DNA of 64,000 nucleotides, taken from the NCBI RefSeq assembly GCF_019746015.1, contig NZ_JAIESM010000008.1, positions 1 to 64,000 on the forward strand, in the 5' to 3' direction. Shown here one piece after another: positions 1 through 8,674 of the stretch. Under the pieces are notes generated by a model. It made no database searches. It was given only the letters and a program-made list of their open reading frames with translations, and was not told the DNA's origin. This stretch comes from Sphingomonas sp. Lineage in GTDB: Bacteria; Pseudomonadota; Alphaproteobacteria; Sphingomonadales; Sphingomonadaceae. The translations under genes were made by a program, and so were the position numbers. Every line of letters begins with the position of its first letter. The stretch's first letter is position 1.

Positions 1-63
1 AGGGATTCGAACCCTCGACCCCAACCTTGGCAAGGTTGTGCTCTACCCCTGAGCTACGCCCGC
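1..63 (-). tRNA. tRNA-Gly (GCC anticodon), 3' end cut by window start
   Basis: Read on the minus strand, the sequence gives the acceptor 5' strand GCGGGCG, a D arm containing AGCTCAGGGGTAGAGC, an anticodon stem CAACC/GGTTG closing the loop TTGCCAA (anticodon GCC, glycine), and a T arm with GGTTCGAATCC. The 3' acceptor strand lies outside the window. The cloverleaf elements are all seen directly. Confidence 0.95.
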
Positions 64-244
64 TCTGGCGCCATCGACGGGCCGCGCGGTGGCGGCCCGG
101 AGGTGAGGGCGGGCTGTTAGCACCGGAATTTGGCGCTGCCAAGCCCTTTCGCGGTGCGCACGAAAAGCCTTGGCTTGGGCGCCGCGACCGCCCACATAGC
201 AGACATTGTTCAACCACAGCAGCGCGCCGGGGGGCCGGCGCGGC

Positions 245-1168
245 ATGGAGCAAGACTTGGCCACTTTGGGCATGAGTGCCGCCGATCGCGAGGCAATCGC
301 CGCGTTCCGGCGCGATGTTGTCGAACCGTCGATGAGCGAACTCGTCATCATCGATTTCTGGGCGGAATGGTGCGGGCCGTGCAAGGCGCTGAAGCCGGTG
401 CTGGAAAAGGTCGCCGCCGCTTATGCCGACAAGGGCGTGCGGCTGGTGCCGATCGATACCGACAAGAACCAGTTCATCGCCGCGCAGTTCCAGGTGCGCT
501 CGATTCCCACCGTCTATGCGATGTTCCAGGGCCAGCTGGTCGCGGACCTGACCGGCGCGCGCACCGAAAGCCAGCTGCGCGCAACGCTCGACCAGCTGCT
601 GCGCCAGCTGCCGATCGAGGGGCCGGGCGCCGAGGCCGAGGCCGAGCTGGAGCCGCTGATCGCGATGGGCGAGCAGGTGCTGGCCGAGGGCGACGCGGCG
701 CGCGCGCTGTCGATCTTCGACCAGATTGCCGAACTGGCGCCCGATCATCCCGCCGTGCTCGCCGGGCGCATCCGCGCGCTGGTGGCGCTGGGCCAGACCG
801 ACGAAGCCGCCGCCGCGATTGCCGCGCTGCCGCCGGAAGTGGCAAAACTGCCCGAAATCGCCCGGGCGGAAGCGGCGCTGACGCTGGCGCGCGAGTCGCA
901 GCCGGTGGGCGATCTCGCCGCGCTCGCCGCGCAGGCCGCCGCCAATCCCGCCGACATGGACGCGCGGCTGCAGCTTGCCGGCGGGCAGATGGCGGCGGGC
1001 GACCATCAGGCCGCGGCCGACACGCTGCTGGCGATGATCGCCGATGATCGCGAGTGGAACGACGGCGCCGCGCGCCAGCGGCTGCTGAAGCTGTTCGAGG
1101 TGGTGGGGCTGGAGGATCCCTGGGTGGCGGCGACGCGCCGGCGCCTGTCGGCGATCCTGTTCGGCTGA
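245..1168 (+). CDS. Thioredoxin-domain protein with TPR-like C-terminus (CnoX/YbbN type)
   Basis: The protein has 307 residues. An N-terminal thioredoxin fold carries the redox motif WCGPC at residues 42-46 and the cis-proline segment SIPTV at 86-90. From about residue 130 the protein is Ala/Leu-rich helical repeats ending in a second TPR-like block, the layout of the CnoX/YbbN co-chaperones that shield substrates for DnaK and GroEL in the cytoplasm. The frame is open upstream to a TTG at 206, but the ATG at 245 follows a G-rich stretch and begins just before the domain, so I prefer it. The stop overlaps the start of the Lon-N protein gene (TGATG), which suggests translational coupling. The domain calls are firm; the chaperone role is inferred from the family. 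Confidence 0.88.
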   Translation: MEQDLATLGMSAADREAIAAFRRDVVEPSMSELVIIDFWAEWCGPCKALKPVLEKVAAAYADKGVRLVPIDTDKNQFIAAQFQVRSIPTVYAMFQGQLVADLTGARTESQLRATLDQLLRQLPIEGPGAEAEAELEPLIAMGEQVLAEGDAARALSIFDQIAELAPDHPAVLAGRIRALVALGQTDEAAAAIAALPPEVAKLPEIARAEAALTLARESQPVGDLAALAAQAAANPADMDARLQLAGGQMAAGDHQAAADTLLAMIADDREWNDGAARQRLLKLFEVVGLEDPWVAATRRRLSAILFG

Positions 1169-1785
1169 TGGGCGCGCAGTCCACGCGGCTGTCCATCTTC
1201 CCGCTGCCGGGCGCGCTGTTGTTCCCGCGCATGCATTTGCCGCTGCATATTTTCGAGCCGCGCTACCGCGCGATGGTCTCCGATTCGCTGGCGCGCGATC
1301 GCCGCATCGGCATGATCCAGCCGCGCGGGGGCGGCACCGTGCCGCCGCTGTTCGACATTGGCTGCGCCGGCAAGATCGCGCAGTTCGAGGCGCTGGACGA
1401 TGGCCGGTTCAACCTGGTGCTGGAGGGGCTCGCGCTGTTCCGCATCGTGCGCGAGCTCGACGTGACGACGCCGTTCCGCCAGGTGGAGGCCGAATTGCTG
1501 CCCGCGCCCGATATGGAGACGCTGCCGCACGCCGCGCGCGCCGCGCTGGAGGCCGAATCGCGCCGCTTCGCCGATGCCCAGGGCTATGCGGTGGACTGGG
1601 ATTCGGTCAGCCGCCTCGACGACGAATCGCTGGTGAACGGCGTCGCCCAGATCGCGCCGTTCGACGTGGCGGCAAAACAGGCGCTGATCGAGGCGCCAAG
1701 CCTGGCTGACCGCGCCGAATTGCTGACGCAGCTGATGGCGTTTTTCGGCCGCACCGATGGCGATGATACGGCGACGCTGCAATGA
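1168..1785 (+). CDS. Stand-alone LON substrate-binding-domain protein
   Basis: The 205-residue protein begins with a typical Lon N-domain pattern ([10 protein letters not shown], then [11 protein letters not shown] and the glycine-rich segment [10 protein letters not shown]). It has no AAA+ or protease domain, so it is the solo LON-N type rather than Lon protease. The ATG at 1168 overlaps the preceding stop; an in-frame extension to 1054 is only the shadow of the thioredoxin gene. It ends by overlapping the Trm112-like gene (ATGA). The biochemical role of solo LON-N proteins is poorly known; binding of protein substrates is the family inference. Confidence 0.88.
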   Translation: MGAQSTRLSIFPLPGALLFPRMHLPLHIFEPRYRAMVSDSLARDRRIGMIQPRGGGTVPPLFDIGCAGKIAQFEALDDGRFNLVLEGLALFRIVRELDVTTPFRQVEAELLPAPDMETLPHAARAALEAESRRFADAQGYAVDWDSVSRLDDESLVNGVAQIAPFDVAAKQALIEAPSLADRAELLTQLMAFFGRTDGDDTATLQ

Positions 1786-1967
1786 GCGGCAAGGCACTCG
1801 ACCCCTGGCTGCTCGAACGGCTGGTCTGCCCGGCGACGCGCACGCCCTTGCGGCTGGACGAGGCGGCGCAGGAACTGGTCAGCGATGCCGCCGGCCTTGC
1901 CTATCCGATCCGCGACGGGGTGCCGGTGCTGCTGGTCGAGGAAGCGCGCCGGATGGGTGAGGAATAG
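1782..1967 (+). CDS. Trm112 family protein
   Basis: This 61-residue protein matches the short bacterial Trm112 family: an N-terminal [14 protein letters not shown], then a central strand region and the ending [11 protein letters not shown]. In eukaryotes Trm112 is an activating partner for methyltransferases acting on tRNA, rRNA and release factors; the bacterial members are small and mostly uncharacterised. Only one of the zinc-binding cysteines of the archetype remains (CPAT instead of CPxC), so metal binding is doubtful. It is the last gene of a three-gene overlapping operon and is followed directly by palindromic repeat copy 1. Confidence 0.85.
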   Translation: MSGKALDPWLLERLVCPATRTPLRLDEAAQELVSDAAGLAYPIRDGVPVLLVEEARRMGEE

Positions 1968-1984
1968 TTTTTTGCTTTGCTCGG

Positions 1985-2105
1985 GCGGTGCCGGCCCGCT
2001 TCCCCACCCGGGGCACCCCACAAAATAGTACTTTGTGGGGACCCCGACGGCCTCCCATCGGCAGTATCGTGTAGGAGGCCGGGTGGGGGAGCGGGCTGGT
2101 GCCGC
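1985..2105. repeat. Long palindromic intergenic repeat, copy 1 (with nested hairpin insertion)
   Basis: The outer arms GCGGTGCCGGCCCGC and GCGGGCTGGTGCCGC pair across the element, and an inner stem GGCCTCC (2049-2055) pairs with GGAGGCC (2074-2080). Compared with copies 2 and 3, this copy has an extra ~37 nt in the left arm holding its own hairpin: CCCCACAAA (2016-2024) with TTTGTGGGG (2032-2040). A short satellite hairpin TTCAGC/GCTGAA follows at 2106-2120. It lies between the convergent Trm112-like and ubiH-like genes, where it could end transcription from both sides. Confidence 0.9.
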
Positions 2106-2128
2106 TTCAGCGAAGCTGAATTAAGACT

Positions 2129-3346
2129 CTAAGCCAGCTCGCCCGCCAGCAATTTGGGCAGGTCGCCAAATTCGCCCCGCGCCTCTGCCATGAACAGCCC
2201 CTTGAGCGGCGGCAGCGCCTGCACGGCGCTGAGGCCCAGGCGCCGGACCGCGCTCGCCGCGCCGCCGGGAATGCCGAACAGCCGGTTGAGCCCGTCGGTG
2301 GCGGCGGCGACCATGAAGGTGTCGAGCCCGCGCCAGCGTTCATAGCGGGTGAGCAGCTGCGCATCGCCCAGATCGAGCCCCAGCCTTTTGCCCTCCACCA
2401 ACACCTGGGTCAGCGCGGCGACATCGCGCAGGCCAAGGTTCAGCCCCTGCCCGGCAATCGGGTGGATGCCGTGGCCCGCATCGCCCACCAGCGCGAGCCG
2501 GGTGGCGGTGAGCTTGGCGGCGTGGTGAAAGCCCAGCGGATAGGTGCTGCGCGGCGACAGCGCCGAAAGCGTGCCGAGAAAGCCGCCCATCTTCTTTTCG
2601 GCCTCTGCCAGGAAGGCGCGGTCGGACAGTTTCAGCATCCCCGCCGCATCGCGGTCTGCCACCGTCCACACCAGTGCAGACCGGTTGACGCCGTCGCGCG
2701 GCACCAGCGGCAGAATGGCGAAGGGGCCGGCGGGATAGAAAATCTCGAACGCGCAATTCTCATGGGCATGTTCGTGCGCGAACGCAGTGATGATGGCGTT
2801 ATGGGCATAGCGCCAGCGCGCAATCTTCAGGCCGGCGGCCTCGCGCGTCGGCGAATTGCGCCCCTCGGCCGCGATCAGCAGCTCGGCGCGAACGTGGCGG
2901 CCATCACTCAGCACGGCGGAAACGGCGGCATCGTCGCGCGCAACGCTGGTCGCGCGCGTCTTCATGCGCAGGTCGATATGCTTGGCCGCCTGCGCTGCAT
3001 CGTTCAGGGCAATGCGCAGCGCGCGGTTTTCATACATCACGCCCAGCGCATCGCCCGCGTCATCCGGCGCGAAATCGAGCGCGCCGGGGGCCAGCCCGTC
3101 GCTCACCCGGATCGAGGCGATCGGGCAGCCCAGCCCCTGCAGCCGCGCGCCCACGCCGATCGCGTCGAGCATCCTGCCGCTCGCGCTGGCGATGGCGGAG
3201 GCACGGCCGTCAAAGCCCGGCGACAGCGTGTGCGCCGGGTCGGCGGGATCGACCACGATGCTGGAAATGCCGTGCGCATCGAGCGCGAGTGCCAGCGTGC
3301 AGCCCACCAGCCCGCCGCCCAGGATCAGAACATCAGCCTTGCTCAT
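2129..3346 (-). CDS. UbiH/UbiF/Coq6-family FAD-dependent ubiquinone biosynthesis hydroxylase
   Basis: The 405-residue protein has the N-terminal Rossmann motif GGGLVG at residues 10-15 and the second FAD motif GDAGHGIHPIAGQGLN in the C-terminal third, which together define the UbiH/UbiF/VisC/Coq6 monooxygenases that hydroxylate the ring of ubiquinone precursors at the inner membrane. The start is taken at the ATG at 3346, one codon after an in-frame GTG, behind a weak GGCGGT. Which ring position it modifies cannot be told from sequence. A COQ9-like gene about 55 kb away would serve the same pathway. It is divergent from ftsK. Confidence 0.9.
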   Translation of the reverse strand: MSKADVLILGGGLVGCTLALALDAHGISSIVVDPADPAHTLSPGFDGRASAIASASGRMLDAIGVGARLQGLGCPIASIRVSDGLAPGALDFAPDDAGDALGVMYENRALRIALNDAAQAAKHIDLRMKTRATSVARDDAAVSAVLSDGRHVRAELLIAAEGRNSPTREAAGLKIARWRYAHNAIITAFAHEHAHENCAFEIFYPAGPFAILPLVPRDGVNRSALVWTVADRDAAGMLKLSDRAFLAEAEKKMGGFLGTLSALSPRSTYPLGFHHAAKLTATRLALVGDAGHGIHPIAGQGLNLGLRDVAALTQVLVEGKRLGLDLGDAQLLTRYERWRGLDTFMVAAATDGLNRLFGIPGGAASAVRRLGLSAVQALPPLKGLFMAEARGEFGDLPKLLAGELA

Positions 3347-3497
3347 CACCGCCGGTCATAGCCCGCCGGGCGGCCGCTGCCAACGCCGCATGGCGCGGGG
3401 GCTGGCGGCGGCGCGCATCATGGCGCATTACCATGCTTGACGTCATCCGCGCCGGGGGTGATGGTGAACAACCTGCGAACATAACGGGAGTTCGGAC

Positions 3498-5774
3498 ATG
3501 GCAAGCGTGCAGCCGCCGCTATGGCGTGAAACCGTGCGGCACGGCGCGCGGCGCAGCGGCGCGCTGGTCGGCGCGATGCTGCTGGGCTTTGCCGCGTTGC
3601 TGCTCGTGCTGGCGCTGGCCAGCTATCACCCGGGCGATCCGTCGCTGTCGACCGCCGCCGGCGGCCCGCCGCGCAACTGGCTGGGGCGGCCGGGCGCCAT
3701 GATTGCCGACGCGCTGCTCGCGCTGCTGGGGGTGGCGGGCGCGCTGGCGGTGCCGCCCGTGCTGCTGTTCGCCAGCCGGCTGTGGCGCGACGTGCCGCTG
3801 GGCGCATGGCGGCGGATGATGGCCAAGGCGCTGGCCGGCATCGTGCTGCTCGGCATGGCGGTGGCGCTGCTGTCGCGCGGCGCGGTGGATGCGCTGCCCG
3901 CCGGCTATGGCGGGGTGCTGGGCCTGGCACTGGCCAAGGCGGCCGGGCTGGCGCTGGCGCTGATCGAGGATCCGGTGATTGCGCTGTGGGCCGGGCGCGG
4001 CTTGGCGGCGCTGGTCGCGCTGCTGGGTTTTGCGCTCTACTGGCGCGCGTTCGAGATCGACGCCAGCCTGCCGCGCTGGCCCGCGCGGGCAGAGCGCGTG
4101 GCGGCCGGGCCGGAGGCAGTGGATGACACCGATTATGCGCCGCCCGCCCCCCGCATGCCGCGCCCGGTGGCGGTGCCCGAAACCCGCCCCGCCCCGGTCA
4201 TCGCCGAGCGCAGCAGTGCGAGCCCCGCGCCACCGCGCGCACCGCGCCAGGCCGCGTTCGACCTGGGCGACAAGACCAAGCTGCCGCCCGTTGATCTGCT
4301 GACGCCGGCGCCGCCCGCGCCCGGCAATGCGATCGACAAGCCGGGGCTGGAGCGCAATGCCCGGCTGCTCGAATCGGTGCTCGACGATTTCCATGTGAAG
4401 GGCGCGATCGTAAATGTGCGCCCCGGCCCCGTCGTCACCATGTACGAACTGGAACCGGCCAGCGGCATCAAGGCCAGCCGCGTCATCCAGCTGGCCGACG
4501 ATATCGCCCGCAACATGTCGGCCGTGTCGGCGCGCGTCGCCACGATTCCGGGCCGCACGGTGATCGGCATCGAGCTGCCCAATGCCCGGCGCGAGTCGGT
4601 CGGCCTGCGCGAGCTGATCGAGGCGGCAGGCGAGCAGGCCGGCGCGCTGCCCATCGTGCTGGGCAAGAACATCGCCGGCGATCCGGTGATCGCCGATCTG
4701 GCGCCGATGCCGCATCTGCTGGTGGCCGGCACCACCGGCTCGGGCAAGTCGGTCGGCCTCAACTGCATGATTCTCTCGCTGCTCTATCGGCTGCGTCCCG
4801 ATGAGTGCCGGATGATCATGATCGACCCCAAGATGCTGGAACTCAGCATGTACGACAACATCCCCCATCTGCTGGCCCCGGTCGTTACCGATCCGGCCAA
4901 GGCGGTGCGCGCGCTGAAATGGGCGGTCGAGCAGATGGAGGACCGCTATCGCCAGATGTCGTCGCTGGGGGTGCGCAATCTCGCTGGCTTCAACGACAAG
5001 GTCCGCCAGGCCCGCGCCAAGGGCAAGCCGCTGGGGCGGCGTGTGCAGACCGGCTATCATCCCGAAACCGGCCAGCCGGTCTATGAGGAGGAACCGCTCG
5101 ATTATCAGGTGCTGCCGCAGATCGTGGTAATCGTCGACGAGCTGGCCGACCTGATGATGACGGCGGGCAAGGAGGTCGAGTTCCTCATCCAGCGGCTGGC
5201 GCAAAAGGCGCGCGCGGCGGGCATCCACCTGATCATGGCAACGCAGCGGCCGTCGGTCGATGTCATCACCGGCGTCATCAAGGCAAATCTGCCGACCCGG
5301 ATCAGCTTCCATGTCACCTCGAAGATCGATTCGCGCACCATTCTGGGCGAACAGGGTGCCGAACAGCTGCTCGGCAAGGGCGACATGCTCTACATGCCCG
5401 GCGGTAAGGGAATCGTGCGCGTGCACGGGCCGTTCGTCAGCGATGACGAGGTGCGCGCGGTGGCCGACCATTGGCGCGCGCAGGGCCAGCCCGATTACAT
5501 CACCTCGGTCACCGAGGAGCCGGAGGAAGACTTCCCTTTGGATGGACAACCTTCGGGTGACGATTCGCCCGAGGAGCAGATGTATCGCGCCGCGCGCCAG
5601 CTGGTGATCGAGAGCCGCAAGGCCTCGACCTCGTGGCTGCAGCGGTCATTGCGGATCGGCTATAATACGGCGGCACGGCTGATGGACCGGCTGGAGAAGG
5701 AAGGCGTCGTCTCCAAGCCCGACCATGTCGGCCGGCGCGACGTGCTGCTCGATGAAGATGGCAGGCCGCTGTAA
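3498..5774 (+). CDS. ftsK: DNA translocase FtsK
   Basis: The 758-residue protein has several N-terminal membrane segments (within residues ~22-190), a Pro/Ala-rich linker that is short compared with E. coli FtsK, and a RecA-type motor with Walker A GTTGSGKS at 411-418 and the Walker B stretch VVIVDELADLMM. The C-terminal winged-helix gamma domain is recognisable from EEQMYRAARQLV onward (about residue 695). FtsK couples septation to clearance and dimer resolution of the terminus DNA. An RBS-like CGGGAG sits at 3485-3490 and a TTGACG hexamer at 3437-3442 could be a -35 element. Confidence 0.97.
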   Translation: MASVQPPLWRETVRHGARRSGALVGAMLLGFAALLLVLALASYHPGDPSLSTAAGGPPRNWLGRPGAMIADALLALLGVAGALAVPPVLLFASRLWRDVPLGAWRRMMAKALAGIVLLGMAVALLSRGAVDALPAGYGGVLGLALAKAAGLALALIEDPVIALWAGRGLAALVALLGFALYWRAFEIDASLPRWPARAERVAAGPEAVDDTDYAPPAPRMPRPVAVPETRPAPVIAERSSASPAPPRAPRQAAFDLGDKTKLPPVDLLTPAPPAPGNAIDKPGLERNARLLESVLDDFHVKGAIVNVRPGPVVTMYELEPASGIKASRVIQLADDIARNMSAVSARVATIPGRTVIGIELPNARRESVGLRELIEAAGEQAGALPIVLGKNIAGDPVIADLAPMPHLLVAGTTGSGKSVGLNCMILSLLYRLRPDECRMIMIDPKMLELSMYDNIPHLLAPVVTDPAKAVRALKWAVEQMEDRYRQMSSLGVRNLAGFNDKVRQARAKGKPLGRRVQTGYHPETGQPVYEEEPLDYQVLPQIVVIVDELADLMMTAGKEVEFLIQRLAQKARAAGIHLIMATQRPSVDVITGVIKANLPTRISFHVTSKIDSRTILGEQGAEQLLGKGDMLYMPGGKGIVRVHGPFVSDDEVRAVADHWRAQGQPDYITSVTEEPEEDFPLDGQPSGDDSPEEQMYRAARQLVIESRKASTSWLQRSLRIGYNTAARLMDRLEKEGVVSKPDHVGRRDVLLDEDGRPL

Positions 5775-5859
5775 GTAGAGCGTCTCGTTTACACATTCAT
5801 TGGTGGTTCAACGCCGACAGGCTATGCCGCGACAGCAATGCTTGCCAAAGGATAACCCA

Positions 5860-6465
5860 TTGAAACGCGGTTTGTTTGCGCTTGCCGGACTGGTGATTGC
5901 CGCGCCGCTGGCGCTGGCCGCCGACAGCCTGTCGCTGGTGCAGGCGCATCTGGCCGCGGTCGACACGATGACCGCCGATTTCACCCAGACCGGGCGCGAC
6001 GGGCGCACGGTGTCGGGCGTGCTGACGCTGAAAAAACCCGGGCGCATCCGCTTTCAATATGAAAAGGGCGTGCCGATCCTGGTGGTCGGCGACGGCAAGT
6101 CACTGTGGTTCCTGGATTATCAGGTCGGCCAGAAACAGCGCTGGCCGATCGACGACGCGCCTTTGGGCGTGCTGCTCGACCCGTCGAAGGACGCGACGCG
6201 CTATGCCAAGATCGTGCCCGGCGCCGATCCGGGGCTGGTGCAGGTGGAGGCCGCCGACCCCAAACACCCCGATTACGGGCGCATCACCCTGGTCTTTCAG
6301 CGGCAGCCGGGTACGCCGGGCGGGCTGCAGCTGCAGGGCTGGACCGCGCTCGACGCGCAGAGCAACCGCACGGTGGTGCGCCTGAGCAACCAGCGCTTCA
6401 ACCAGCCGGTGAGCGACGCGACCTTCCGCTTCAACGAACCGCGCGCGGCCGCCCCGCGCCGCTGA
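5860..6465 (+). CDS. lolA: LolA-family outer-membrane lipoprotein carrier protein
   Basis: The 201-residue protein starts with a cleavable signal peptide (KRGLFALAGLVIAAPLALA, cut before ADS) and continues with the LolA pattern: DTMTADFTQT, the segment KKPGRIRFQYE and LWFLDYQ. LolA shuttles lipoproteins across the periplasm to the outer membrane. A TTG at 5860 is chosen as start because AAAGGA (5847-5852) is correctly spaced before it and the signal peptide begins there; the ATG at 5824 would add an unlikely polar extension. It sits 85 bp after ftsK and is followed by a terminator hairpin at 6593. Confidence 0.9.
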   Translation: MKRGLFALAGLVIAAPLALAADSLSLVQAHLAAVDTMTADFTQTGRDGRTVSGVLTLKKPGRIRFQYEKGVPILVVGDGKSLWFLDYQVGQKQRWPIDDAPLGVLLDPSKDATRYAKIVPGADPGLVQVEAADPKHPDYGRITLVFQRQPGTPGGLQLQGWTALDAQSNRTVVRLSNQRFNQPVSDATFRFNEPRAAAPRR

Positions 6466-6592
6466 CCGTTTCGTTCATCCTGCCGACAGCTTTGCCCGGC
6501 TAATACGGCGTGGCGAGCGGGAGAGCCGCCGGGTTTGCCCCCCTGTTGCCCGGCCCTCAATCCCGTTCTGCCTGCGTGACGAACGCTAGGTC

Positions 6593-6627
6593 GGCCCTCG
6601 TTCCATGCCCCCGGGACGAGGGCCTTT
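6593..6627 (+). terminator. Rho-independent-like terminator after lolA
   Basis: A 9-bp perfect stem, GGCCCTCGT (6593-6601) with ACGAGGGCC (6616-6624), encloses a 14-nt loop and is followed by TTT. It lies in the 223-bp gap between lolA and xth and would end transcription from ftsK-lolA. The short T tract makes it weaker than a textbook terminator. Confidence 0.6.
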
Positions 6628-6688
6628 CCATGGCCGGGCGCCGCGCTGCGGGTCTGGTCTGGCGGCGCGGGAGGTTCTACAGCGCGGC

Positions 6689-7480
6689 ATGGCCATTACC
6701 CGCATCGCTTCGTGGAACATCAATTCGGTCCGCTTCCGCCTGCCCATTGTCGAGCAGTTTCTGCGCGATGCGGCGCCCGACATCCTGTGCCTGCAGGAAA
6801 CCAAGACGATCGATGCCGAATTTCCGGCCGCCGCCTTCGCAGCGCTGGGCTATACGCACCAGCTGCTCAACGGCCAGCGGATGCACCACGGCGTTGCCAT
6901 CGTCTCGCGCGTGCCGCTCACCGAGATCGAGCGGCATGACTGGCAGGCCAATGGCGAAGCGCGCCACATCGCCGCGCGGCTGCCCGGCGGCCAGCGGCTC
7001 GACAATGTCTATATCCCCGCCGGCGGCGACATTCCCGACCGCGAGGCCAACCCCAAATTCGGCCAGAAGCTCGATTTCGTCGAGCGGATGACGCGCTGGT
7101 CGGAAATGCTGGCCGAGCCGACCGTGCTGGTCGGCGATTTCAACATCGCCCCGCTCGAAGCGGACGTGTGGAGCCACAAGCAGCTGCTCGACGTGGTCAG
7201 CCACACACCGGTCGAGGTCGCAGCACTTGGCGCGATGCAGGCGGCGCATGGCTGGGTCGATCTGGGCCGCCGCTTCGTGCCGGCGCCGGCGCGGCTCTAC
7301 ACCTGGTGGAGCTATCGCGCGAAGGATTGGGCGGCGTCCGACCGGGGCCGGCGGCTGGACCATATGTGGGCGAGCCCCGCCCTTGCCGAAACCGCCACCG
7401 CCCACCACGTGCACGAAGCGTGTCGAAGCTGGCTCAAACCGTCGGACCATATCCCGATCGTGACCGAGTTCGACTGGTGA
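6689..7480 (+). CDS. xth: Exonuclease III / AP endonuclease
   Basis: The 263-residue protein carries the endonuclease/exonuclease/phosphatase fold with the ExoIII signatures IASWNINSVR (metal-binding Asn10), CLQETK (Glu37), VGDFNIAP and the C-terminal catalytic KPSDHIPI. It would cleave abasic sites and degrade 3' ends in base excision repair. The ATG at 6689 is chosen because homology begins there; the open frame upstream (to 6605) crosses the terminator hairpin. Ribosome-binding GGGAGG lies at 6669-6674, rather far from the start. The next gene, ribA, begins 25 bp downstream. Confidence 0.95.
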   Translation: MAITRIASWNINSVRFRLPIVEQFLRDAAPDILCLQETKTIDAEFPAAAFAALGYTHQLLNGQRMHHGVAIVSRVPLTEIERHDWQANGEARHIAARLPGGQRLDNVYIPAGGDIPDREANPKFGQKLDFVERMTRWSEMLAEPTVLVGDFNIAPLEADVWSHKQLLDVVSHTPVEVAALGAMQAAHGWVDLGRRFVPAPARLYTWWSYRAKDWAASDRGRRLDHMWASPALAETATAHHVHEACRSWLKPSDHIPIVTEFDW

Positions 7481-7505
7481 CGGCGCGGGTGGCGAGCGTC
7501 AGCCG

Positions 7506-8564
7506 GTGAGCGCGCGCGACACCGCCCGCGCGATCGACGCGCTGCGCCGGGGCTGGCCGGTGGCGCTCGCGCTGCCGTCGGGCCGGATGGCGCTGTTGCC
7601 GATCGAAACGGCGGACGCAGTGCGGCTGAACGATTTCGACCCCGCCGGCACCGCGCCGGTGCTGCTCTCCGCCGGGCGTGCCGAGACGCTGAAGCTGACC
7701 AACCAGCGCGCCGCCGCCGCGCCCGATTGCCCGGTGCTGATCGACCGCGCGCCCTGGCTCGATTTCGACGCCGCGGTGGCGCTGGCCGATCCGCAATTCG
7801 ATCTGTTGCACCCGCTACAGGGGCCGTATCGTGCCATCGAGCTGGCCGACCCCAATGGCGCGCGCTGGGCGCTGCGGCTGGCGCGGATTGCCGGGCTGCT
7901 GCCCGCCTTTTTCGTGCGCGCCGGGGTACAGGCCGAGGTGGAACTGACGCCGGACGATATCGACGCGCATGAGGATGCCGCCCGGCTGATGATCGCGGCG
8001 CGGGCGCGGCTGCCGGTGGCGCAGGCCGAACAGGCCGAGCTGGTCGCCTTTCGCAGCCCCGAAATGGCCGGCGAGCATGTCGCGCTCGTCATCGGCATGC
8101 CCGATGGCCGCCCGCCGCTGGTGCGGCTGCACAGCGAATGCCTGACCGGCGATGTGCTGGGCAGCCTGAAATGCGATTGCGGGCCGCAGCTCGACGCCGC
8201 GATTGCCCGCATCGCGCAGGAAGGCTGGGGCATCCTGCTCTATCTGCGCCAGGAAGGGCGCGGCATTGGCCTGATCAACAAGCTGCGCGCCTATCAGTTG
8301 CAGGATCAGGGGTTCGACACGGTCGACGCCAATACGCGGCTGGGCTTTGCGGTCGACGCGCGCAATTTCCGCGTGGCGGCGCGGATGCTGGCGCTGCTGG
8401 GGCAGGAAAAGGTGCGGCTGCTCACCAACAATCCCGACAAGGTGGCGACGCTGGCCGCCGCCGGCATTGCGGTCGCCGAGCGGGTGCCGCACAGCCTGCC
8501 GCCCAACCCCCACAATGCCCGCTATCTGGCAACAAAGCGCGACCGCACCGGGCATCAGTTTTGA
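7506..8564 (+). CDS. ribA: GTP cyclohydrolase II with degenerate RibB-like N-terminal domain
   Basis: The C-terminal ~200 of 352 residues are a GTP cyclohydrolase II: zinc ligands in CLTGDVLGSLKCDCG (Cys212, 223, 225), the catalytic LRQEGRGIGL, and a typical ending LLTNNPDK. It opens GTP for riboflavin synthesis. The N-terminal ~150 residues begin like a 3,4-dihydroxybutanone-phosphate synthase (AIDALRRGWPVALAL) but lack the acidic DDEDRENEGD-type active site, so the RibB half looks catalytically dead. The start is GTG at 7506. A satellite hairpin and palindrome copy 2 follow the stop. The cyclohydrolase call is firm; the N-domain reading is inference. Confidence 0.92.
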   Translation: MSARDTARAIDALRRGWPVALALPSGRMALLPIETADAVRLNDFDPAGTAPVLLSAGRAETLKLTNQRAAAAPDCPVLIDRAPWLDFDAAVALADPQFDLLHPLQGPYRAIELADPNGARWALRLARIAGLLPAFFVRAGVQAEVELTPDDIDAHEDAARLMIAARARLPVAQAEQAELVAFRSPEMAGEHVALVIGMPDGRPPLVRLHSECLTGDVLGSLKCDCGPQLDAAIARIAQEGWGILLYLRQEGRGIGLINKLRAYQLQDQGFDTVDANTRLGFAVDARNFRVAARMLALLGQEKVRLLTNNPDKVATLAAAGIAVAERVPHSLPPNPHNARYLATKRDRTGHQF

Positions 8565-8568
8565 TCCG

Positions 8569-8587
8569 GTTTCAGCGTTGCTGAAAC
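8569..8587. repeat. Satellite hairpin (GTTTCAG/CTGAAAC)
   Basis: GTTTCAG at 8569-8575 pairs with CTGAAAC at 8581-8587, directly after ribA and next to the long palindrome copy 2. Near-identical small hairpins flank copy 1 (2106-2120) and copy 4 (60499-60519), so it seems to be part of the same repeat unit. Confidence 0.75.
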
Positions 8588-8590
8588 GGC

Positions 8591-8674
8591 GGCGGTACCG
8601 GCCCGCTCCCCCACCCGGCCACCCAACGGCAGTATTCTATGGGTGGCCGGGTGGGGGAGCGGGCTGGTGCCGCC
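8591..8674. repeat. Long palindromic intergenic repeat, copy 2
   Basis: This 84-nt element folds into a stem of about 35 bp around a loop containing ACGGCAGTATTCT. The arms begin GGCGGTACCGGCCCGC and end GCGGGCTGGTGCCGCC. Compared with copy 3 the inner stem has CCACCC/GGGTGG in place of CCTCCC/GGGAGG, a compensatory pair of changes. It separates the convergent ribA and HAD-hydrolase genes and ends right at the HAD stop codon. Confidence 0.92.
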
